Program-made: the position numbers and the translations under genes
Notes under the pieces: generated by a model
Seen by the model: the letters and a program-made list of their open reading frames with translations, nothing else
The model's database searches: none
Told to the model about the DNA's origin: nothing
Assembly (NCBI GenBank): GCA_024642325.1
Contig: JAHEBI010000062.1
Span: 1 to 9,315 of the forward strand
Source: Eudoraea sp.
Lineage (GTDB): Bacteria > Bacteroidota > Bacteroidia > Flavobacteriales > Flavobacteriaceae
Length of the DNA stretch: 9,315 bases
Direction of reading: 5' to 3'
In this document: in pieces, positions 5,846 to 9,315 of the stretch
Position numbering within the stretch: the stretch's first letter is position 1
How the letters are laid out: each line of letters starts with the position of its first letter

Positions 5846-6703
5846 TTAAAGGTTTCTTTCCTTAAATTTTTGGTGTTTGTAGCTGATATTCAGCAATAGT
5901 CCCCCAATGATCATTCCCATCCCCACAAAACTCCAGATAGAATAAGCCTCCCCTAAAAAAACCACCCCCACGATTACCGCAAAAAAGACTTCGAGATATT
6001 TTAAGGGTGCAATTAGATTTGTTTCGCCCATCTGAAATGCTTTTGTCATGAAAAGTTGGCCAAAATAACCAAAAACACCAAGGCTCAATAACAACAGCCA
6101 ATCAATTCCTGCAGGCGTATTCCAATCGAAAATGGCTCCCACACCTCCTATGATCGCAGCGATACACATAAAATAGTTTACTATAACCACGGGATGCTCC
6201 CTATTCCCAATCCTGCGAATGATAATATACACCATTCCGCTAAAAACTGCGGATACAAGCACCAATACCAGACCAACAACCGAAACTGACTGGTCCAGCC
6301 CTTTTAGCACCAATACCCCTAAAAAAGAGGTCAGAAAAAACAGCCATTGTATGGGTTTTACATCTTCTCTGAGCAATAAAATAGCGAAAATAGCTGCAAA
6401 AATAGGAGCAATATAGCGCAAGGCCACAGCGGAACCCAGAGGTATATAATGCAGGGCCATAAAAAATAAAACCATTGAAGTAGATCCCACTAAACCTCTT
6501 ATAACCAATAATTTACGATGTGTTCCCAAAAAAGGAACTCCTCTGCTTAGCAAAAACCCAAAAGTAAAGAATAAAGAACCCAGAGACCTGAAAAAAACCA
6601 ATTGATAAGCACTGTATAAAGTGAGGAATTTTAATAGCCCGTTCATGGCTGTAAAGGCCAGGGTGCTCAGCAGCATGTAATAAATGGCCTTTTTAAGTTC
6701 CAT
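5846..6703 (-). CDS. EamA/DMT-family transporter
   Basis: This 285-residue inner-membrane protein begins at the ATG whose complement is 6701-6703; the codon just upstream is TTG and is less likely. It is almost entirely hydrophobic with about ten membrane helices in two repeated EamA halves (about 5-135 and 142-275). Halves are marked by LRYIAPIFAAIFAILLLRED (95-114) and, in the second, the parallel LKYLEVFFAVIVGVVFLGE, with the family's acidic residue at each helix end. EamA proteins are drug/metabolite exporters (amino acids, nucleobases, other small molecules), but the substrate cannot be told from sequence alone. The gene is downstream of the sialidase-like gene with an 89-nt gap that holds an exact -7 element, so it can be transcribed on its own. 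Confidence 0.95.
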   Translation of the reverse strand: MELKKAIYYMLLSTLAFTAMNGLLKFLTLYSAYQLVFFRSLGSLFFTFGFLLSRGVPFLGTHRKLLVIRGLVGSTSMVLFFMALHYIPLGSAVALRYIAPIFAAIFAILLLREDVKPIQWLFFLTSFLGVLVLKGLDQSVSVVGLVLVLVSAVFSGMVYIIIRRIGNREHPVVIVNYFMCIAAIIGGVGAIFDWNTPAGIDWLLLLSLGVFGYFGQLFMTKAFQMGETNLIAPLKYLEVFFAVIVGVVFLGEAYSIWSFVGMGMIIGGLLLNISYKHQKFKERNL

Positions 6704-6726
6704 CAATGAATTTTAATTGCTAAAGG

Positions 6727-6734
6727 CAAAGATA
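6727..6734 (-). promoter_or_regulatory. -7 promoter element of the EamA gene
   Basis: Read on the minus strand this is TATCTTTG, an exact TAnnTTTG match, 23 nt upstream of the ATG at 6703. No clear -33 element at normal spacing. Confidence 0.55.
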
Positions 6735-6792
6735 CTATAAGTGGATATGTCCCTTCACTAAATTCTGTGTCGCAAAACAGAGAAAGGCATGG

Positions 6793-8010
6793 TTAGAATT
6801 GCTCTACCAGAATATAGGCGGTTTTTATGGTACTTATGTCTTTGGCAACATCTGTCCAGGCAAAATAGACTTTATCCTTTACCAATTCCATTTGAGGGAA
6901 TCCCGTTTTGCGCGACCCATCCATTTCAGCAATTATTTTATAATCAGATTTTTTACCTGTACTTGCTATTTTTAATGCCTTTAATTGTGCCCCAATATCT
7001 TTAGACTCCATCCAGCTTACTATTGCAGTATCAGCGTCCAGCAATAGAACATCTACCCTTCCAATGGCATTGACTTCAGCTACCGCTATTGGGCTGCCAA
7101 AATGCTCTCCGCCATCATTTGAAAATACCAGATTCACTTTAGGCACATCTCCGGCAGCAGTAAACCAGGCTACTGCCAGATTATTTCCCCAACTTGCCAC
7201 CTTTGGGCCGTTTACCGGACATCCTTTTATAAGCCAGTTATCCTGATATATAGATTTAGGGGCTGTCCATTTGCCCCCAACCCATCTTACTATACTCATA
7301 TCCCTTATTTCCTCCTCAGAACGGTCTCTATAAATCACTATCGGGCCGTTCTTGGTAATTGCTGCTGTGGTCTGACAACAATCGCAGGTCCGGTTATCCA
7401 AAATAGTATCCATACTGACTTTCCCTTTTGCTGAAACTATGGCTGCCCGGACAGACATGGCGCCCCGGGACCCGTCCTTATTTTCTATGGTATTGCGTCC
7501 ATCCAGCCAGGTTACAAAAAAGGAACTGTCCTTATATGGCACAGCAGATAAAAATCCGTGTTCAGTGGGTGTGCCATCCGTATGCAAAGGCATATCTGTC
7601 TTCCAATTTGTGGATAAAGCCGGAAGCACGTTTAGTTTTACATCATAGGAATAAGTACCCGATGCTGATTTCTTAAGGACATGAGACAACAGATTGCCTT
7701 TATTCTCGGCAATCATCGGAAAATCGGCCCAATTCACAAACCAATCATCGCCCTGGAGAATTTCCCGGGAAGCCTGCCATTTTCCTTCCTTCATTTCCGC
7801 ATAACGTAAACTAGTCAAGGTATCCCCGCTATTTTCTACCCATGACATCAGCGTCTTCTCTTCATTCGAAAATAAATAAGGGAGTGAACTGTTTTTTCCG
7901 GCCGGGGCATCGACATAATTTACCTCTTCCAATAAATTTTTCCCCGGTTGGGCACAGGAAGTCAGGCAAAGTATTAAAACGACCGGCCAGTAAGCAGAAT
8001 AGTTTTGCAT
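6793..8010 (-). CDS. Sialidase-fold (BNR/Asp-box) lipoprotein with CDCC motif
   Basis: This 405-residue protein has a lipoprotein signal (lipobox LTSC, Cys19). The mature part shows repeated W/F-ending beta strands of a propeller (LMSWVEN, FFVTWLDGR, LAVAWFTAAG, AIVSWMES, VYFAWTD) and an Asp-box SNDGGEHF (297-304). Automatic pipelines usually name such proteins 'exo-alpha-sialidase', but I see no arginine triad evidence and would not claim sialidase activity. Its signature is DNRTCDCCQT (C209, C211, C212) followed by IYRDRSEEEIRD (226-237) and KGCPVNGP (C264). I recall this pattern from a widespread family; the four cysteines could bind a metal or be redox partners. The gene's ATG directly follows the stop of a TlpA-like thioredoxin gene, suggesting translational coupling and a shared task in the envelope, perhaps with the thioredoxin keeping the cysteines reduced. 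That link is inference. Confidence 0.85.
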   Translation of the reverse strand: MQNYSAYWPVVLILCLTSCAQPGKNLLEEVNYVDAPAGKNSSLPYLFSNEEKTLMSWVENSGDTLTSLRYAEMKEGKWQASREILQGDDWFVNWADFPMIAENKGNLLSHVLKKSASGTYSYDVKLNVLPALSTNWKTDMPLHTDGTPTEHGFLSAVPYKDSSFFVTWLDGRNTIENKDGSRGAMSVRAAIVSAKGKVSMDTILDNRTCDCCQTTAAITKNGPIVIYRDRSEEEIRDMSIVRWVGGKWTAPKSIYQDNWLIKGCPVNGPKVASWGNNLAVAWFTAAGDVPKVNLVFSNDGGEHFGSPIAVAEVNAIGRVDVLLLDADTAIVSWMESKDIGAQLKALKIASTGKKSDYKIIAEMDGSRKTGFPQMELVKDKVYFAWTDVAKDISTIKTAYILVEQF

Positions 8011-8523
8011 TTAATGAGTATCTTTTAATTTTTGTATCACTTCCGGGGCATCCCAGGTTACGCCACCCACAATTTTTTCAACCTTCTCCCCTTCTTCGTT
8101 ATAAATAAAAGTAGTTGGAAGGCTGTTAATTTCTTGCTCCCCCCAGGAGCCACTGTATTTAACAAACTTAAAATCAAAACCTCGTTTCTCCTTAAAGGCT
8201 TTAATAGTTGCTAAAGACTGGTCTGAAGCCAGTAAAAAGATGTAGTTTTCTTTTTCCAAAATAGCCTGGGACCGGAGCATGGATGACATCTCTTCTATAC
8301 AAGGCCTGCACCAGGTGGCCCAATAATTAAGAAGTACTTTCTTTCCCTTATAATCGGCAATCGTGATCGGATTACCTTCCAAATCTTCAAATTGGATTTC
8401 TTTTTTGGTCATTTGCTCAGTCACAATGCCTTTTTTATTGACTGCCCCTTCATCCTTAACAACTGGTTTACAGGTTATTAAAAATAGTAGCAGGATGGCG
8501 TATACAGAAAATGATAGTCTCAT
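8011..8523 (-). CDS. TlpA-like membrane-anchored thioredoxin
   Basis: This 170-residue lipoprotein starts at the ATG whose complement is 8521-8523; an in-frame TTG three codons earlier is possible but less likely. The signal ends in lipobox LITC (Cys18). The thioredoxin-fold domain (about 42-168) opens with IQFEDLEGNPITIADYKGKK, typical of the TlpA/ResA/AhpC-TSA group. It has the active site NYWATWCRPC (C72 and C75) and the cis-proline in SLPTTFIYNEEG (P136). Such proteins are periplasm-facing thiol-disulfide reductases, often serving cytochrome c maturation or metal-site assembly. No cytochrome genes are in view. Its stop abuts the start of the CDCC lipoprotein gene (TAAATG), which makes that protein the best candidate partner. 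Confidence 0.94.
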   Translation of the reverse strand: MRLSFSVYAILLLFLITCKPVVKDEGAVNKKGIVTEQMTKKEIQFEDLEGNPITIADYKGKKVLLNYWATWCRPCIEEMSSMLRSQAILEKENYIFLLASDQSLATIKAFKEKRGFDFKFVKYSGSWGEQEINSLPTTFIYNEEGEKVEKIVGGVTWDAPEVIQKLKDTH

Positions 8524-8542
8524 AAATCTCAATTATATCAGC

Positions 8543-8550
8543 CGAAAGTA
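8543..8550 (-). promoter_or_regulatory. Possible -7 element of the thioredoxin/CDCC lipoprotein operon
   Basis: On the minus strand TACTTTCG matches TAnnTTTG except at one base, 19 nt before the ATG at 8523, in the 80-nt gap after the small secreted protein gene. It would give the pair a start of its own besides any read-through. Confidence 0.3.
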
Positions 8551-8603
8551 AAGAAAATAATGAGTATAAAGAAAGGTTTTCATCAAAAAGCAATCCCGTG
8601 AAA

Positions 8604-8930
8604 TTACTCTTCAAGCTCTTCAAATTTGTTGTTTGCCAGTAGGATTTTGGAAAGTTTTTTGGAACCATTACTCTTATACAAGTCACGTATGAGTTTTTGC
8701 CTTTTGTTTTCGGAAATGTCCAGGGAATCAATCATAGTCCTCATCAAAAGTATTTCTTTGCGGTGAGCTTCCTCCGCAGTAAGATAATCCGGTTCAAATT
8801 GAAACAGCTTTGGGCCTTCTTCCTCCTCTAACTGTTTTCTTGCCTCTTTTTGCGGTGTATATTGCGCATAGCTAGTCTTAGCCAAAAACAGAATACCCAT
8901 GAAAAGAGCCGTCCTAAGTAATTTTTTCAT
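8604..8930 (-). CDS. Small secreted protein of unknown function
   Basis: This 108-residue protein begins MKKLLRT and has a classical signal peptide with a likely cut after SYA (residue 22), leaving an 86-residue mature protein. The mature part is highly charged: a Glu-rich stretch (EARKQLEEEEGPK, 29-41) followed by predicted helices around 50-107 rich in Lys, Arg, Glu and Leu, ending EELEE. There are no cysteines and no membrane segment beyond the signal, so it is probably a soluble helical periplasmic protein. I do not recognise the family. It is the first gene of the minus-strand run, 80 nt before the TlpA-like gene, and may belong to the same functional group. It starts 166 bp from the divergent gene at 9097. 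Confidence 0.8.
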   Translation of the reverse strand: MKKLLRTALFMGILFLAKTSYAQYTPQKEARKQLEEEEGPKLFQFEPDYLTAEEAHRKEILLMRTMIDSLDISENKRQKLIRDLYKSNGSKKLSKILLANNKFEELEE

Positions 8931-9031
8931 GTTTCCAAAATGTGATCAATCTCAATTTACAAAAAACTCTTATATAACATTCATTTCACCAGACAAAAGG
9001 CCTCCTTTTAGGTTGTTCACTTTATTTAAGC

Positions 9032-9048
9032 TACCCTTGTCCAGGGTA
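9032..9048. promoter_or_regulatory. Possible operator: TACCCT-N5-AGGGTA palindrome
   Basis: A perfect 6-bp inverted repeat with a 5-nt centre lies in the divergent intergenic region, 48 nt before the ATG at 9097 and about 100 nt before the start of the small secreted protein gene. The size fits a dimeric regulator site. It has no T-tract, so it is not a terminator. The binding protein is unknown. Confidence 0.35.
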
Positions 9049-9069
9049 ATTCATGATTTATGAGTATCT

Positions 9070-9077
9070 TGATTTTG
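9070..9077 (+). promoter_or_regulatory. Possible -7 element of the 9097 gene
   Basis: TGATTTTG differs from TAnnTTTG in one fixed base and ends 19 nt before the ATG. The palindrome at 9032-9048 would lie just upstream, overlapping where the -33 region should be. Confidence 0.3.
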
Positions 9078-9096
9078 CAACAACCTTTACTTTCCA

Positions 9097-9315
9097 ATGA
9101 AAAACCTTACTACCTTAATTATTATGGTATGCTGTTCCTTTTCATATGCTCAGGATTATATAGATATTGGCAAGTTTTTTATAAGTACCACCCCTCAAAA
9201 TGCCTTTAACCAGGAAAATGCAGGAACAACCGCTATTCAAGAGTTTGGTTTTCAAGTGGATGTTCCTATAGTACTCGACAGTACAAATGCTATTTTAATT
9301 GGTGGTTTTGCAAAC
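9097..9315 (+). CDS. Exported protein, probably outer-membrane beta-barrel (3' end outside window)
   Basis: The frame from ATG 9097 stays open to the edge of the window, giving 73 residues. It starts with a signal peptide (MKNLTTLIIMVCCSFSYAQ) with a likely cut after SYA at residue 18. The mature start DYIDIGKFFISTTP and the later EFGFQVDVPIVLDSTNAIL alternate polar and hydrophobic residues like the first strands of an outer-membrane barrel. The '...VDVPIVL-x-N-A-I-L-I-G-G' part reminds me of flavobacterial DUF6268-type proteins, but with so little sequence this is a weak family guess. It is transcribed away from the thioredoxin group, and the two share a 166-bp intergenic region. Confidence 0.75.
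   Translation, partial: MKNLTTLIIMVCCSFSYAQDYIDIGKFFISTTPQNAFNQENAGTTAIQEFGFQVDVPIVLDSTNAILIGGFAN

Noticed and set aside
5862..6101. Second minus-strand frame inside the EamA gene
   Set aside because: It is a shadow of the transporter reading frame with no membrane or signal pattern of its own.
8468..8731. Minus-strand frame bridging the small secreted protein and the thioredoxin genes
   Set aside because: It overlaps two better genes in another frame and lacks any coherent domain or signal.

Overview
The window looks like chromosomal DNA from a marine-type member of Flavobacteriaceae (Bacteroidota). The evidence is an AT-rich sequence, many short lipoproteins with an SSC/TSC lipobox, A-rich stretches instead of Shine-Dalgarno sites before the start codons, several copies of the Bacteroidota -7 promoter element TAnnTTTG, and a LytS/LytTR two-component pair. 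I cannot name a species.

Left part (1-3609, all on +). The 3' end of a LytS-type sensor histidine kinase is followed 4 nt later by its LytTR response regulator. A 118-nt gap with a possible promoter leads to two genes 13 nt apart: a 203-residue lipoprotein with a C-terminal region like the TapB/DUF3108-type beta proteins, and a 606-residue lipoprotein serine hydrolase of the CocE/NonD (X-Pro dipeptidyl-peptidase, S15) family with a complete Ser-Asp-His triad.

Middle (3610-4583). Nearly 1 kb has no convincing gene but many inverted repeats, ending in a nested palindrome at 4292-4383. This is the most puzzling part of the window: a candidate structured RNA, a small non-autonomous element, or decayed mobile DNA.

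Right of centre (4423-5790, +). Two complete transcription units are repeated in tandem, each with an upstream motif, a -7 element, a 153-residue CHRD-like lipoprotein gene and a closely similar intrinsic terminator. The proteins align without gaps at 105 of 153 identical residues.

Right part (5846-8930, all on -). In transcription order these are a small secreted protein of unknown function, a membrane-anchored TlpA-like thioredoxin, a sialidase-fold (BNR/Asp-box) lipoprotein with a conserved-looking CDCC + GCP cysteine pattern whose ATG directly abuts the thioredoxin stop (TAAATG), and an EamA-family drug/metabolite exporter with its own -7 element. The thioredoxin/Cys-rich lipoprotein pair suggests a cell-envelope thiol or metal function, but the substrate is unknown. 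A divergent + strand gene starting at 9097 encodes an exported, probably outer-membrane beta-barrel protein and runs off the right edge.
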